Positions 43,103 to 52,674 are shown, numbered from the stretch's first letter. The stretch is 64,000 nt of DNA from Variovorax paradoxus (GCF_022009635.1 NZ_CP091716.1:6690501-6754500); one strand, 5' to 3'. A program made the numbers and translations. The notes: a model not told the origin generated them from the letters alone.

Positions 43103-45856
43103 TCAGAGTTGTGCTTCGGCGGGTTCTGGGGGGTCGCGACGCGGCAGGGTGACCGTGAATTCTGCACCGCCGTCGCGCGCGTTGCCTGCCGTGATCTCAC
43201 CGCCGTGCGCACTCACCACCGCCTTGCAGATCGCCAGGCCCAGGCCCACGCCCGGCGTGGCCGACTCGACCTCGCCGCGCGTGAACTTGTCGAACAGCTT
43301 CTGCTCGTGGCCGAGCAATGCGGCGGGCAGGCCGGGCCCGTGATCGCGCACCGTGAGCACCAGCGTGCCGGGCTCGGCCCGCGCGCCGACCTCGATGGGC
43401 GGCGCGCCGTACTTGGTGGCGTTTTCCAGCAGGTTGACGAGCACGCGCTCGATCAGCACCGCGTCGAACTCGACCAGCGGCAGCTCGGCGTCGAGTGCGG
43501 TGCGCACGACAGTGTTTCCCAGCGAGGTGCGCGCCGCGCGGATGGCCGAGCCCACCACCTCTTCCACCGACTGCCAGTCGCGCCGCAGGTTGACCGCGCC
43601 GCCGGCGATGCCGCTTTCGAGCCGCGCCATGTCCAGCAGGTTGTTGACCAGCGCATGCAGCTCGTGCGCCTGCGCGACGATGGCGCGCGCGGCGTTGTCG
43701 TGCTCCTCGGGCGGCAGGGTCTGCAGCGACTCGGCCAGGGCGATCAGCGCGGTGAGCGGCGTGCGCACGTCGTGCGAGATGGCGCCGAGCAGCGCGTTGC
43801 GCAGCCGCTCCGATTCCATCTCTACCACCGCCTGCTGCGCCACCTCGACGTAGTGCACCCGCTCCAGCGCAATCGCGATCTGCCGCGCCAGCGTGTCGAG
43901 CTGCTGCGCCTGCTCGGGAATGAGCAGCCAGCGCGGCTGCGCGGGCGACAGCGCCAGCACGCCGCGCACGCGCATCGGCGCGCGCAGCGGCACGTAGTGC
44001 CAGGGCTGCGCGGCCAGCGTGGCGGTCGCAAGGCCCGCCGGCTGGCCGTGGCGGAAGGCCCAGTCGGCCACCTGCGGATCGAAGCCCTCGGGCGCATGGG
44101 CCGGCAGCACGAGCTGGTCGGCCGCGTCGGTCACCAGCACCAGCGCATGGCCGCCGAAGTGCCCCTGCACCGCTGCCGTGCCGAGCGCGACCACCTGCGA
44201 ACTCTCGAGCGCGGCGGACAGCTCCCGCGTCAGCTCGAACAGCGAGCGCGCGCGCCGCTCGCGGCTGGTCGACACGCCGGCCGCGAAGCGCAGACCGGCC
44301 GTGAGCTGCCCCACCAGCAGGCCGACGCCCAGCATGATCGCGAAGGTCAGCACGTACTGCACGTCGCTGACCGCGAAGGACATGCGCGGCGGCACGAAGA
44401 AATAGTCGAAGGCCGCCACGTTGAGCAGCGCCGCCAGCGCCGAAGGCCCGCGCCCGAAACGCATCGCCACGCCCACCACGCCGAGCAGGAACAGCATGAC
44501 GATGTTCGACAGCTCCAGCACGCCTGCCAGCGGCGTGCAGATCAGCGTCAGCGCGACGCTGGTGGCGGTGGCCCAGGCATAGCCCGGCCAGTAGGTCGGC
44601 GCCTTCTCGTGGTCGTCGCTGTCGATGCGCGCGCCCTCCAGCGGCGCGCGCGACAGCCGGCGCGAACTGTCGGCGGGCGCGACTTCCATGATGTCGAGCG
44701 CGGGCGCGCGCTGTGCCAGCGCACGCGACAACGGCGGCGACGCGGCCGCCGGCCACCAGCGGCGCCAGCCCGTGGCCGGCTCCGGGCGCCCGATGACCAG
44801 CGTGGCGCAATTGAGCCGCCTTGCCTGTTCGGCGAGCTGCTCGGCCACGTCGGAGCCGGTGAGCACCGCCGTGGCGGCGCCCAGTTCTTCCGCCAGCTTG
44901 AGCACCGCGAGGATGCGGTCGCGCTCGGCGGCGGCCAGCCTCTGCAGCCGGGGTGTCTCCACATACACCGCATGCCAGCGCACGTTGAGCTGGCCCGCCA
45001 GGCGCGCGGCGGTGCGCACCGTCTGCGCCGCGCCTTCGTGCGGGCCGACGCAGGCGAGGATCGCGCCCGATGTGTTCCAGGCCTGCAGCCCGCGCCCCTT
45101 TCCGTTCCCGCCGGCGCCCGGCCCCGACTGCTCCACGCGCCAGCCGCGCACGTCGTCTTCCACGTGCTCGGCGGTGCGCCGCAGCGCGATCTCGCGCAGC
45201 GCGATGAGGTTGCCCTTGCGAAAGAAGTTCTGCGCCGCGCGCTCGGCCTGCTGCGGCAGGTAGACCTTGCCGGCCGCGAGCCGCGCCGTGAGTTCGTCGG
45301 GCGTGACGTCGACCAGCACCACTTCGTCGGCCTCGTCGAGCACGGTGTCGGGCACGGTCTCGTGCACCCGCACGCCGGTGATGGCACCGACTGTGCCGTT
45401 CAGGCTTTCCAGGTGCTGCACGTTGAGCGCCGACCACACCTCGATGCCGGCGGCCAGCAGCTCCTGCACATCCTGCCAGCGCTTGGCATGGCGCGAGCCG
45501 GGGGCGTTGGTGTGGGCCAGTTCGTCGACCAGCAGCACGGCGGGCTTGCGGGCCAGCGCGGCGTCGAGGTCGAACTCGGCGAGGGTGCGCCCGCGGTAGG
45601 CCAGCTCGCGCAGCGGCAGCGCCTCGAGGCCGGCGAGCAGCGCGGCGGTTTCGCTGCGGCCGTGGGTCTCGACCACGCCGATCAGCACGTCGCGCCCGGC
45701 GGCGCGTTCGCGCTGCGCGGCGCTGAGCATGGCCCAGGTCTTGCCGACGCCCGCGCTGGCGCCGAAGTAGATGCGCAGCTTGCCGCGCTGCGCGCGCGCC
45801 TCGTCGCTGCGCAGTTGCGCGAGCAGGGCGTCGGGGTCGGGGCGGTCGTCGAGCAT
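43103..45856 (-). CDS. kdpD: KdpD sensor histidine kinase
   Basis: 917 aa, close to E. coli KdpD (894). The N-terminal KdpD domain has Walker A GASAGVGKT (32-40) and LLVDELAHTNAPGSRH. A UspA-like domain follows (ILACVGPHEGAAQTVR), then four membrane helices near 430-520, a GAF-like region, HisKA with GAISHDVRTPLTALI, and HATPase with NLLENATKYG, DHGPGLP and GVGLGLAICK. It senses potassium limitation or osmotic stress at the inner membrane and phosphorylates KdpE. In this operon it is separated from kdpC by two extra small genes. Confidence 0.97.
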   Translation of the reverse strand: MLDDRPDPDALLAQLRSDEARAQRGKLRIYFGASAGVGKTWAMLSAAQRERAAGRDVLIGVVETHGRSETAALLAGLEALPLRELAYRGRTLAEFDLDAALARKPAVLLVDELAHTNAPGSRHAKRWQDVQELLAAGIEVWSALNVQHLESLNGTVGAITGVRVHETVPDTVLDEADEVVLVDVTPDELTARLAAGKVYLPQQAERAAQNFFRKGNLIALREIALRRTAEHVEDDVRGWRVEQSGPGAGGNGKGRGLQAWNTSGAILACVGPHEGAAQTVRTAARLAGQLNVRWHAVYVETPRLQRLAAAERDRILAVLKLAEELGAATAVLTGSDVAEQLAEQARRLNCATLVIGRPEPATGWRRWWPAAASPPLSRALAQRAPALDIMEVAPADSSRRLSRAPLEGARIDSDDHEKAPTYWPGYAWATATSVALTLICTPLAGVLELSNIVMLFLLGVVGVAMRFGRGPSALAALLNVAAFDYFFVPPRMSFAVSDVQYVLTFAIMLGVGLLVGQLTAGLRFAAGVSTSRERRARSLFELTRELSAALESSQVVALGTAAVQGHFGGHALVLVTDAADQLVLPAHAPEGFDPQVADWAFRHGQPAGLATATLAAQPWHYVPLRAPMRVRGVLALSPAQPRWLLIPEQAQQLDTLARQIAIALERVHYVEVAQQAVVEMESERLRNALLGAISHDVRTPLTALIALAESLQTLPPEEHDNAARAIVAQAHELHALVNNLLDMARLESGIAGGAVNLRRDWQSVEEVVGSAIRAARTSLGNTVVRTALDAELPLVEFDAVLIERVLVNLLENATKYGAPPIEVGARAEPGTLVLTVRDHGPGLPAALLGHEQKLFDKFTRGEVESATPGVGLGLAICKAVVSAHGGEITAGNARDGGAEFTVTLPRRDPPEPAEAQL

Positions 45857-45870
45857 GGGTGCCGTGCAGG

Positions 45871-46002
45871 TTATCGCATCGGAGGGTCCTTGCGGCGGTC
45901 GGTGCGGCGCCGCGCGGTGCGCGAGAGCACCCACCACGCAAAGCCGAGCGGCACGAACAGCGCCGCCATCGCCAGCAGGGCCAGAAGCAGGTCAGTGACC
46001 AT
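45871..46002 (-). CDS. 43-aa single-span membrane protein between kdpC and kdpD
   Basis: ATG 46002 lies inside the last codons of the upstream Cys-rich gene (11-bp overlap) and TAA is at 45873-45871, 14 bp before kdpD. The product begins MVTDLLLALLAMAALFVPLG, has one hydrophobic helix (about residues 4-27, ending in WWVL), then a strongly basic tail rich in Arg with TDRRKDPP. The size and layout recall KdpF-like peptides that sit at the edge of transporter complexes. There is no good Shine-Dalgarno, so translation is probably by coupling. No homologue is known to me. Confidence 0.5.
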   Translation of the reverse strand: MVTDLLLALLAMAALFVPLGFAWWVLSRTARRRTDRRKDPPMR

Positions 46003-46366
46003 GGCCGAGGCCGCAGCGCGCGAGGTGGTCGCGCCAGCTCACGAGCCGGCCGATCTCGCCCGAAGGCACGCATTCGATCAGGCGATGCAGCACGTCCGCG
46101 TAGCTGCCGATCGGCAGGCGGATCATCAGGCGCACGCAGGGCGCATCGCTTTCCTGCGTGCTGCAGGCGTGCAGCAGCGGCTCGCAGCGCACCACACCCG
46201 CGTCGGGGCAGCCGGCCACACTGCGGCGCACGCGCAGGGCGTCGGCGCAGCAGACGGTGACGTCGAGCACGTAGTACGGGCTTGTGCCCTGCTTGCTGTT
46301 CGGCTTGCTCATGGGTGCGTGCGTTCGCGGCACGCCGGGGTGTTCTCGGTAGGCGGCATAGGCCAT
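45992..46366 (-). CDS. Cys-rich, possibly ACT-like protein of the kdp operon
   Basis: 124 aa from ATG 46366 (GAGGAG 9-10 nt upstream); ATG 46312 is an alternative that removes 18 residues. A beta-alpha-beta-beta-alpha-like order can be followed (YYVLDVTVCCADALRVRRSVAG, then VRLMIRLPIGSYADVLHRLIE), which is the shape of ferredoxin-like ACT regulatory domains; this fold call is my inference. It has seven cysteines, including a CC pair. It lies 13 bp downstream of kdpC and overlaps a tiny membrane protein gene before kdpD, so it is embedded in the potassium operon and may modulate KdpD or the transporter. Confidence 0.6.
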   Translation of the reverse strand: MAYAAYREHPGVPRTHAPMSKPNSKQGTSPYYVLDVTVCCADALRVRRSVAGCPDAGVVRCEPLLHACSTQESDAPCVRLMIRLPIGSYADVLHRLIECVPSGEIGRLVSWRDHLARCGLGHGH

Positions 46367-46379
46367 GGTCTGTTTCTCC

Positions 46380-46991
46380 TCAACGGGACGTCGAAGGACT
46401 GAAGGAACCTGCGAAGGCATCGAGCGCGATGTTCAGCGCGAGCACATTGACGCGCGACTCGCCCAGGAAGCCCCACTTGGGCCCTTCGGTGTTGTCGGCG
46501 ATCAGCGTGTTGATGCGGTCGAGAGGAATGCCGCGCACGCGTGCGACACGGGCCGCCTGGTAGCGCGCGGCGGCCGGGCTGATGTCGGGGTCGAGCCCGC
46601 TGGCCGACGCGGTGACCAGGTCCACCGGCACCGGCGCGGTGTTGCCAGGGTCGGCCGCGCGCAGCGCCTCGACGCGCGCCTTCACGGCATCGGTCAGCGC
46701 CGGATTCAGCGGCCCCTGGTTGGAACCGCCGGAGGCCACGCCGTTGTACGGCTGCGGCGAGGTGGCCGACGGGCGGCCCCAGAAGTGCTTCGGGTCGCTG
46801 AAGTTCTGGCCGATGAGCCTGGAGCCCACCGTGGTGCCGTCGAGCACGATCAGGCTGCCATCGGCCTGCGCCGGGAACACCGCCTTGGCGGCGCCGGTGA
46901 CGGCCATCGGGTAGATCAGGCCGGTGAGCGCGCTCAGCAGCACGAAGAGCACGAGCGCGGGGCGGGCAATGTTGCCGCTGTTGTTGTTCAT
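46380..46991 (-). CDS. kdpC: KdpC, potassium-transporting ATPase C subunit
   Basis: 203 aa from ATG 46991 with GAGGAG upstream. One N-terminal membrane helix ([18 protein letters not shown]), then the characteristic GSRLIGQNF and FWGRPSAT blocks and the C-terminal [22 protein letters not shown], with [10 protein letters not shown] at the end. KdpC is a periplasmic-side subunit that raises ATP affinity of the KdpB pump. It is 13 bp after kdpB. Confidence 0.97.
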   Translation of the reverse strand: MNNNSGNIARPALVLFVLLSALTGLIYPMAVTGAAKAVFPAQADGSLIVLDGTTVGSRLIGQNFSDPKHFWGRPSATSPQPYNGVASGGSNQGPLNPALTDAVKARVEALRAADPGNTAPVPVDLVTASASGLDPDISPAAARYQAARVARVRGIPLDRINTLIADNTEGPKWGFLGESRVNVLALNIALDAFAGSFSPSTSR

Positions 46992-47004
46992 GATGAAGAA
47001 CTCC

Positions 47005-49107
47005 TCAGACGAGATGGACGACGACAAGAAGCCAGTCGATCAGCTTGATGCCGATGAAGGGAACCAGCAGGCCGCCCAGGCCGTAGATGGCCAGGTTGCG
47101 GCGCAGCAGCGACGCGGCGCCCACGGGCCGGTAGCGCACGCCCTTGAGTGCCAGCGGAATCAGGAACACGATGACCAGTGCGTTGAAGATCACCGCGCTC
47201 AGGATGGCCGACGACGGGCTCGCCAGGCGCATCACGTTCAGCGCGCCCAGCTGCGGATAGGTCGACACGAAGATCGCCGGGATGATGGCGAAGTACTTCG
47301 CCACGTCGTTCGCGATCGAGAAGGTGGTGAGCGAGCCGCGCGTCATGAGCAGCGCCTTGCCGGTCTCCACCACTTCCAGCAGCTTGGTCGGGTTGGAGTC
47401 CAGGTCGACCATGTTGCCGGCCTCCTTGGCGGCCTGCGTGCCGCTGCCCATGGCCACGGCCACGTCGGCCTGCGCGAGCGCGGGAGCGTCGTTGGTGCCG
47501 TCGCCGGTCATGGCCACCAGGCGGCCTTCGGACTGGTACTGGCGGATGAGCGCCAGCTTGTCCTCGGGCGTGGCCTCGGCCAGGAAGTCGTCCACGCCGG
47601 CCTCGGCGGCAATGGCGGCGGCGGTGAGCTTGTTGTCGCCGGTGATCATCACCGTCTTGATGCCCATGCGGCGCAGTTCGGCGAAGCGCTCCTTGATGTC
47701 GGTCTTGACGATGTCCTTGAGCTCGACCACGCCGAGCACGCGGTTGCCTTCGGCCACGGCCAGCGGCGTGCTGCCGCGGCGCGCGGTTTCCTCGGCCGCG
47801 CGCAGCACTTCGGGCGCCATGCTGCCGCCCAGCGCCTCCACGTGGCGGCGCACCGCCTCGACGGAGCCCTTGCGCAGCAGCACGTCGTCGGCGTCCAGGC
47901 TGTTGGGCGCGGCCGGCAGGTCGACGCCGCTCATGCGGGTCTGCGCGGTGAAGGGCACGAAGCGCGCGCCTTCCACGGCGGTGGTGTCCAGCCCGTCGCG
48001 GCGGGCCAGTTCGACGATGCTGCGGCCTTCGGGCGTCTCGTCGGCCAGCGAAGCGAACATCGCGGCGCGCGCAAGGCGGGCCTTCGGAATGCCGGGCGCC
48101 GGCAGGAACGAAGTTGCCTGGCGGTTGCCGTGCGTGATGGTGCCGGTCTTGTCCAGCAGCAGCACGTCGACGTCGCCGGCCGCTTCCACCGCGCGGCCCG
48201 AGGTGGCGATCACGTTGGCCTGCATCATGCGGCTCATGCCGGCCACGCCCACGGCCGACAGCAGCCCGCCGATGGTGGTCGGGATCAGGCACACCAACAG
48301 CGCCACCAGCGCGGTGAGCGACACCACGGTGCCGGCGCCGGCGGCTTCCACGCTGAAGATCGAGAACGGCAGCAGCGTGACCGTGACCATCAGGAACACG
48401 ATGGTCAGCGCCACCAGCAGGATGGTCAGCGCGATCTCGTTGGGCGTCTTCTGGCGCTTGGCGGCCTCGACCATGCCGATCATGCGGTCGAGGAAAGACT
48501 CGCCCGGGTTCACGGAAATACGCACCACCAGCCAGTCGGACAGCACGCGGGTGCCGCCGGTCACGGCCGAGAAGTCGCCGCCCGATTCGCGTACCACCGG
48601 TGCCGATTCGCCGGTGATGGCGCTTTCGTCGACCGAGGCCACGCCTTCGATCACCTCGCCGTCGAGCGGAATGACGTCGCCGGTCTCGACCAGCACCACG
48701 TCGCCCTTGCGCAGGTTGGGAGCCTGCTCCGGCAGCCACTGCGCGCCGTGGTGCGGCTCGTGCAGCTTCTTGGCCCAGGTGTCCTTGCGCAGGCCGCGCA
48801 GCGAGGCGGCCTGCGCCTTGCTGCGGCCTTCGGCCAGGGCTTCGGCGAAGTTGGCGAACAGCACGGTGAACCACAGCCAGATGGTCACGGCCAGCACGAA
48901 GGCGGGCTTCATGCCGGTGTCGCCCGGGAAGCTCAGCGCATGCACCCAGAGCACCGTCGTCAGGATGCTCCCGATGTACACGATGAACATCACCGGGTTG
49001 CGCCACTGGGTGCGCGGGTTGAGCTTGGCGAAGGCGGCCCACAGCGCGGGCTTGACCAGCGCCGCGTCGAACAGCGAAAGAGATGTCTTGGTATTGGCAG
49101 TAGTCAT
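47005..49107 (-). CDS. kdpB: KdpB, P-type ATPase subunit
   Basis: 700 aa. P-type ATPase motifs in order: TGESAPV actuator loop (about 163), phosphorylation motif DKTGT (about 311), KGSVEAV nucleotide region, MITGDN, and hinge [16 protein letters not shown]. Membrane helices flank these (positions about 35-95, 220-280 and 590-690). It hydrolyses ATP and drives potassium through KdpA. Translation starts at ATG 49107, 13 bp after kdpA. Confidence 0.98.
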   Translation of the reverse strand: MTTANTKTSLSLFDAALVKPALWAAFAKLNPRTQWRNPVMFIVYIGSILTTVLWVHALSFPGDTGMKPAFVLAVTIWLWFTVLFANFAEALAEGRSKAQAASLRGLRKDTWAKKLHEPHHGAQWLPEQAPNLRKGDVVLVETGDVIPLDGEVIEGVASVDESAITGESAPVVRESGGDFSAVTGGTRVLSDWLVVRISVNPGESFLDRMIGMVEAAKRQKTPNEIALTILLVALTIVFLMVTVTLLPFSIFSVEAAGAGTVVSLTALVALLVCLIPTTIGGLLSAVGVAGMSRMMQANVIATSGRAVEAAGDVDVLLLDKTGTITHGNRQATSFLPAPGIPKARLARAAMFASLADETPEGRSIVELARRDGLDTTAVEGARFVPFTAQTRMSGVDLPAAPNSLDADDVLLRKGSVEAVRRHVEALGGSMAPEVLRAAEETARRGSTPLAVAEGNRVLGVVELKDIVKTDIKERFAELRRMGIKTVMITGDNKLTAAAIAAEAGVDDFLAEATPEDKLALIRQYQSEGRLVAMTGDGTNDAPALAQADVAVAMGSGTQAAKEAGNMVDLDSNPTKLLEVVETGKALLMTRGSLTTFSIANDVAKYFAIIPAIFVSTYPQLGALNVMRLASPSSAILSAVIFNALVIVFLIPLALKGVRYRPVGAASLLRRNLAIYGLGGLLVPFIGIKLIDWLLVVVHLV

Positions 49108-49120
49108 GTTGCGCTCCTTC

Positions 49121-50920
49121 TCATTTCCAGAGCACGAGGTGTTCGACGATGGGCCCCAGGGCCAATGCCGGCACGTAGTTGAGCAGGCCGACCAGCAGCA
49201 CCGTGCCGATCAGCAAAGAGACGAACAGCGGGCCGTGCGTGGGCAGCGTGCCGCTGGTGACGGGCAGGCGCTTCTTGGCGGCCAGCGCACCGGCCACGGC
49301 CAGCACCGGCACGATCATCGCGAAGCGGCCGAGCCACATGGCCAGCGCGAGCAGGCCGTTGTAGAAGGGCGTGTTGGCCGACAGGCCCGCGAAGGCGCTG
49401 CCGTTGTTGTTGGCGGCCGAGGTCAGCGCGTACAGGATTTCGGAGAAGCCGTGCGCGCCGGGGTTGGCGATGCCGGCCTTGCCGGCGCCCGCGATCACCG
49501 CCACCGCCGTGCCCGCCAGCACCAGGACCGGCGTGACCAGGATGGCGATGGAAATCAGCTTCATCTCGCGCACCTCGATCTTCTTGCCGAGGTACTCGGG
49601 CGTGCGCCCGATCATCAGCCCGGCAATGAACACCGCGAGCATCGCGAAGATCAGCATGCCGTAAAGGCCCGAGCCCACGCCGCCGAAAACCACTTCGCCC
49701 AGTTGCATCAGCACCATCGGCACCATGCCGCCCAGCGGGGTGAGCGAGTCGTGCATGGCGTTCACCGCGCCGCAGGAAGCGGCTGTGGTCACGGCCGCGA
49801 ACAGCGACGAGGCGTCGATGCCGAATCGCAGCTCCTTGCCTTCCATGTTGCCGCCGGCCTGCAGCGCGCTCGACACCTGGTCCACGCCCAGCGAGGTGAA
49901 CAGCGGGTTGCCGGCCTGCTCGGCGGGCGTGATGACCATCACGGCGATGACGAACATGATCGTCATCGCGGCCAGCACGGCCCAGCCCTGGCGCATGTCG
50001 CCGACCACATGGCCGAAGGTGAAGCACAGCGCGGCCGGGATCAGGAAGATCGCGATCATCTGCAGCAGGTTCACCAACGCCGTCGGGTTCTCGTAGGGAT
50101 GCGCCGAGTTGGCGTTGAAGAAGCCGCCGCCGTTGGTGCCGAGCATCTTGATGGCTTCCTGCGAAGCCACCGGGCCCATGGCCAGCGTTTGCGTCTTGGT
50201 GGTGGCGTCTTCCATCACCGGCTGGCCCTTCTCGTCCTTCAGCGGCTGGCCGTCGGCGCCGTTCTTCGGCTGCTGGAACGCGGTGGTCTCCAGCGTGCTC
50301 ACCTCCTTGTAGGCATCGAAGTTCTGGATCACGCCCTGGCCCGCGAAGATCATCGCGAGCACGAAGGAGACCGGCACCAGCACCCACAGCGTGATGCGCG
50401 TGACGTCGGCCCAGAAGTTGCCCACCAGCCCCTTGCCATCGCCGCGCCGCGCGAAGCCGCGCACCAGCGCGAAGGCCACCGCGATGCCGGTCGCGGCGGA
50501 CAGGAAGTTCTGCACCGTGAGCCCGAGCATCTGCGTCAGGTAGCTCATGGTCGATTCGCCGGCGTAGCCCTGCCAGTTGGTGTTGGCCACGAAGCTCACC
50601 GCGGTGTTGAAGGCCGAGTCGGGCGACACCGCGGTCATGCCCGCGGGGTTCAGCGGCAGCCAGCCCTGCACGCGCTGCAGCGCGTAGAGAAAGATCGCGC
50701 CCACGGCGTTGAAGGCCAGCAGCGCGAGCGCATATCGCAGCCAGTGCATCGACTGCTCCGGCTTCGTGCCCGCGAGCTTGTAGAGCGGCGCCTCGACGCG
50801 CTGCATCCAGCGCGGCACGCGCTCGTTGCACAGCGCGGCAAGGAACTTGCCGACAGGCCAGGCCAGCACCAGCAGCGCGGCCATGAAAAGGGCCAGCAGG
50901 CCCCAGGCGGAGGAGGTCAT
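49121..50920 (-). CDS. kdpA: KdpA, potassium channel-like subunit
   Basis: 599 aa, with about ten membrane helices. The four selectivity-filter segments are visible: [10 protein letters not shown] (about 111), [16 protein letters not shown] (about 256), [10 protein letters not shown] (about 374) and [13 protein letters not shown] (about 500). A periplasmic loop near 215-240 carries a Lys/Asp/Gly-rich insertion ([13 protein letters not shown]). KdpA binds and translocates potassium. GGAGG is 9 nt before ATG 50920, directly after kdpF. Confidence 0.97.
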   Translation of the reverse strand: MTSSAWGLLALFMAALLVLAWPVGKFLAALCNERVPRWMQRVEAPLYKLAGTKPEQSMHWLRYALALLAFNAVGAIFLYALQRVQGWLPLNPAGMTAVSPDSAFNTAVSFVANTNWQGYAGESTMSYLTQMLGLTVQNFLSAATGIAVAFALVRGFARRGDGKGLVGNFWADVTRITLWVLVPVSFVLAMIFAGQGVIQNFDAYKEVSTLETTAFQQPKNGADGQPLKDEKGQPVMEDATTKTQTLAMGPVASQEAIKMLGTNGGGFFNANSAHPYENPTALVNLLQMIAIFLIPAALCFTFGHVVGDMRQGWAVLAAMTIMFVIAVMVITPAEQAGNPLFTSLGVDQVSSALQAGGNMEGKELRFGIDASSLFAAVTTAASCGAVNAMHDSLTPLGGMVPMVLMQLGEVVFGGVGSGLYGMLIFAMLAVFIAGLMIGRTPEYLGKKIEVREMKLISIAILVTPVLVLAGTAVAVIAGAGKAGIANPGAHGFSEILYALTSAANNNGSAFAGLSANTPFYNGLLALAMWLGRFAMIVPVLAVAGALAAKKRLPVTSGTLPTHGPLFVSLLIGTVLLVGLLNYVPALALGPIVEHLVLWK

Positions 50921-50921
50921 T

Positions 50922-51020
50922 TCAGAATTCCTCCGCGCAGATCAGCGCGAACACGAGGTAGGCGAAGAGCACCACGGCAATCAGCGCGCCGAAGCCATAA
51001 AGAACTTCGAGGCTGATCAT
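50922..51020 (-). CDS. kdpF: KdpF, small stabilising subunit
   Basis: 32 aa: a single hydrophobic helix ([20 protein letters not shown]) with short polar ends, the expected size and shape of KdpF, which stabilises the KdpABC complex. ATG 51020 overlaps the stop of an upstream 40-aa gene by 4 bp (51017-51020); the stop is 1 bp from the kdpA start. Confidence 0.9.
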   Translation of the reverse strand: MISLEVLYGFGALIAVVLFAYLVFALICAEEF

Positions 51021-51139
51021 GACGGCGCTCCGTCGGTCTTGTTCGATGGTTTCGGTGCGTCGAGCCTGTTCAGCCCGACCACCATGGCCCCCACCACGGC
51101 CCACAGCGCCAGCAAGGCGCCCATCCAGACGATGTCCAT
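51017..51139 (-). CDS. 40-aa membrane protein, first cistron of the kdp operon
   Basis: ATG 51139 has an excellent ribosome site, AGGAG 6 nt upstream. The product MDIVWMGALLALWAVVGAMV continues with a polar, Lys/Asp tail (RLDAPKPSNKTDG). It has one membrane helix, residues 3-23. The stop overlaps the kdpF start (ATGA), so it is coupled to kdpF. Small ORFs at this position are, as far as I recall, present in other betaproteobacterial and pseudomonad kdp operons but lack a function. A role as a second KdpF-like peptide is plausible. Confidence 0.75.
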   Translation of the reverse strand: MDIVWMGALLALWAVVGAMVVGLNRLDAPKPSNKTDGAPS

Positions 51140-51214
51140 GCATCACTCCTGCAAACGAGAAAAGATGGGCTTCAGTCTCGGCAGTCGTGCGTCAAAACGG
51201 GGGAAAGAGTGAAT

Positions 51215-51240
51215 GGGCGGGCGTAAAGAAAGCGTAAAAA
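51215..51240 (-). promoter_or_regulatory. KdpE-binding site upstream of the kdp operon
   Basis: The minus strand reads TTTTTACGC TTTCTTTACGC CCGCCC in sequence. It closely parallels the E. coli kdpFABC KdpE site (TTTTTATACTTTTTTTACACCCCGCCCG is the known target, matching most positions). On the plus strand it shows as GCGTAAA at 51221 and 51232, an 11-bp direct repeat expected for an OmpR-family dimer. It lies 76-101 bp upstream of the first start codon. Confidence 0.8.
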
Positions 51241-51269
51241 CGCGGTGAGGTCCAGTGCGCCGCGACGGC

Positions 51270-51707
51270 TCAGTACTTGAAGCCCGGGATCGGCACCGGA
51301 TTGCAGTCCGGCGCATCCGTCGGGTTCAGCTGGACAACGGCATAGTTTCCATTCGATCGGACATATGCCGCTGGGTAGGCATGCGAGCTGGTGTGAACCG
51401 GCAAACCGTCATGAAGGCTGCGCAGGGCGCGGGTGGCGACCTCGGCCCGATGCCTCGCGAGTTCCTTGCCGCCCTGCGTCACCCCAACAGCCACGCCTTC
51501 CACATCTGCATCTTGATACCGGAACCAGCCCCGGGCTTCAGCGAGCCAGTTCGCCAATCGCGCAATCTGCTTCGATTCAAGTTGTGCGGAGCCCTCGGGA
51601 AACTCCAGCGTGATCTGAATCACGCGCGAGCACGCCTGAGCACTGCCGCCACAAGCCAGCAGCAGCGCCAAAACCAGCGCTGTCGGCCTAGTCTCCGTAG
51701 AGCACAT
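51270..51707 (-). CDS. Exported protein, candidate immunity partner of the PAAR effector
   Basis: 145 aa from ATG 51707, overlapping the PAAR gene end by 20 bp. A hydrophobic signal contains LLLAC (possible lipobox at C19) and ends at SAQAC. Residues 33-105 (LEFPEGSAQLESKQIARLANWLAE and KELARHRAEVATRALRSL) look like a degenerate OmpA-like peptidoglycan-binding fold. Envelope location and tight linkage downstream of a toxin-like gene are what is expected of an immunity protein against a periplasmic effector. The assignment is contextual; a structural or co-effector role is possible. Confidence 0.6.
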   Translation of the reverse strand: MCSTETRPTALVLALLLACGGSAQACSRVIQITLEFPEGSAQLESKQIARLANWLAEARGWFRYQDADVEGVAVGVTQGGKELARHRAEVATRALRSLHDGLPVHTSSHAYPAAYVRSNGNYAVVQLNPTDAPDCNPVPIPGFKY

Positions 51708-52674
51708 AACCCGTGATGCTGTCCGCATTGGCCCGCGCTTCGCTTGGCCGCGAGGCCAGGCCCAGGCTGTGTCGCATGTGGCCGACCGTGTCGTTCGAAG
51801 AAAAGGTGTCATCGAAATGAGTCACTTCGTGGATGAGCGTGCTGAGCTGGGAATCGGTCGAGTAGGCGACGCGGGGAATGCTACAGAACTCAAGGGCAAT
51901 GCCGATGGTGTGCGTCTTGACGTCAGGCTTGCAGACTTCGGCGACGAGGCCCACCTTGTTGCCAGACGGCGTGCATCCGACATTCCGCATGAGCTGCTCC
52001 GAATAGCGCACGAAGTTGTCGCAAGAGAGGCGCTTCAGGACATGGACGCAGCCTGCAAGGCCTGATTGCAGGTACTGCCGTAGCGGTTCATCGCTTGCGC
52101 CGAACCATGTGGCAACGCGCTGCTGCTCAGGCCTGCCCCACCTTCCCAGATCCTTCAGTCGCACACCGATCAATTCGATCGCCTGATTGCGCAGCCCCAT
52201 CACAAGCGTGCAGAACTCCTTGTTCGTCATGTTCGGACAGATGTTCTCCGTCTGCTCGGCCTCCGGCGGATGCTCCACGAGGTCATCGACCAGTTTCTTG
52301 CTCGCGGCAACAGTCGTCGTATCGCCAACGAACCAACCCGGCAGCGCGGCGAAGCTCGAATTGAAATCGCCCACGGCACCAGCCAACGCGTCATCGCAGG
52401 TCGGCGCGTGCCGCAACCTGGAAACCAGCGGAGGCGGAACCGGGCAGTGGCAAACCACCACATCCCCTTCAAGCGCGATCTCGACGCCGTGAAACCATCC
52501 CCGGCGAGGTCCGCCGGCCTTGGCGATGATTCCGACGCTGTTGCAGCCTTCGCAATAGGCGCGCCCGCCGATCAGCGCGAGGCGATGCCCGAAGACGTCC
52601 GACATGGGGCCGCCATAAGGCAATACCGCTCCGCCTTGCGCGGGCGGATCGCCCACGACGAGTTTTCGCATCAT
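51688..52674 (-). CDS. PAAR-domain protein with HExxH metallopeptidase tail, candidate T6SS effector
   Basis: 328 aa from ATG 52674, chosen because GGAGAG lies 7 nt upstream; an ATG at 52719 extends it by 15 residues but lacks a ribosome site. Residues 1-85 are a PAAR domain (KLVVGDPPAQGG, LALIGGRAYCEGC, GVEIALEGDVVVCHC), the tip that caps VgrG spikes. The C-terminal third contains H282-E-V-T-H286 and, 30 residues on, ARANADSITGYVLYG. This resembles the aspzincin (M35-like) arrangement of HExxH followed by a NAD-containing helix. Eleven cysteines are present, unusual for a cytoplasmic protein. It probably damages target-cell envelope proteins. No other T6SS gene is in the window. Confidence 0.78.
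   Translation of the reverse strand: MMRKLVVGDPPAQGGAVLPYGGPMSDVFGHRLALIGGRAYCEGCNSVGIIAKAGGPRRGWFHGVEIALEGDVVVCHCPVPPPLVSRLRHAPTCDDALAGAVGDFNSSFAALPGWFVGDTTTVAASKKLVDDLVEHPPEAEQTENICPNMTNKEFCTLVMGLRNQAIELIGVRLKDLGRWGRPEQQRVATWFGASDEPLRQYLQSGLAGCVHVLKRLSCDNFVRYSEQLMRNVGCTPSGNKVGLVAEVCKPDVKTHTIGIALEFCSIPRVAYSTDSQLSTLIHEVTHFDDTFSSNDTVGHMRHSLGLASRPSEARANADSITGYVLYGD

Noticed and set aside
51270..52674. Complete type VI secretion cluster
   Set aside because: Only the PAAR gene and its partner are present; the flanking genes are kdp and an RND pump.
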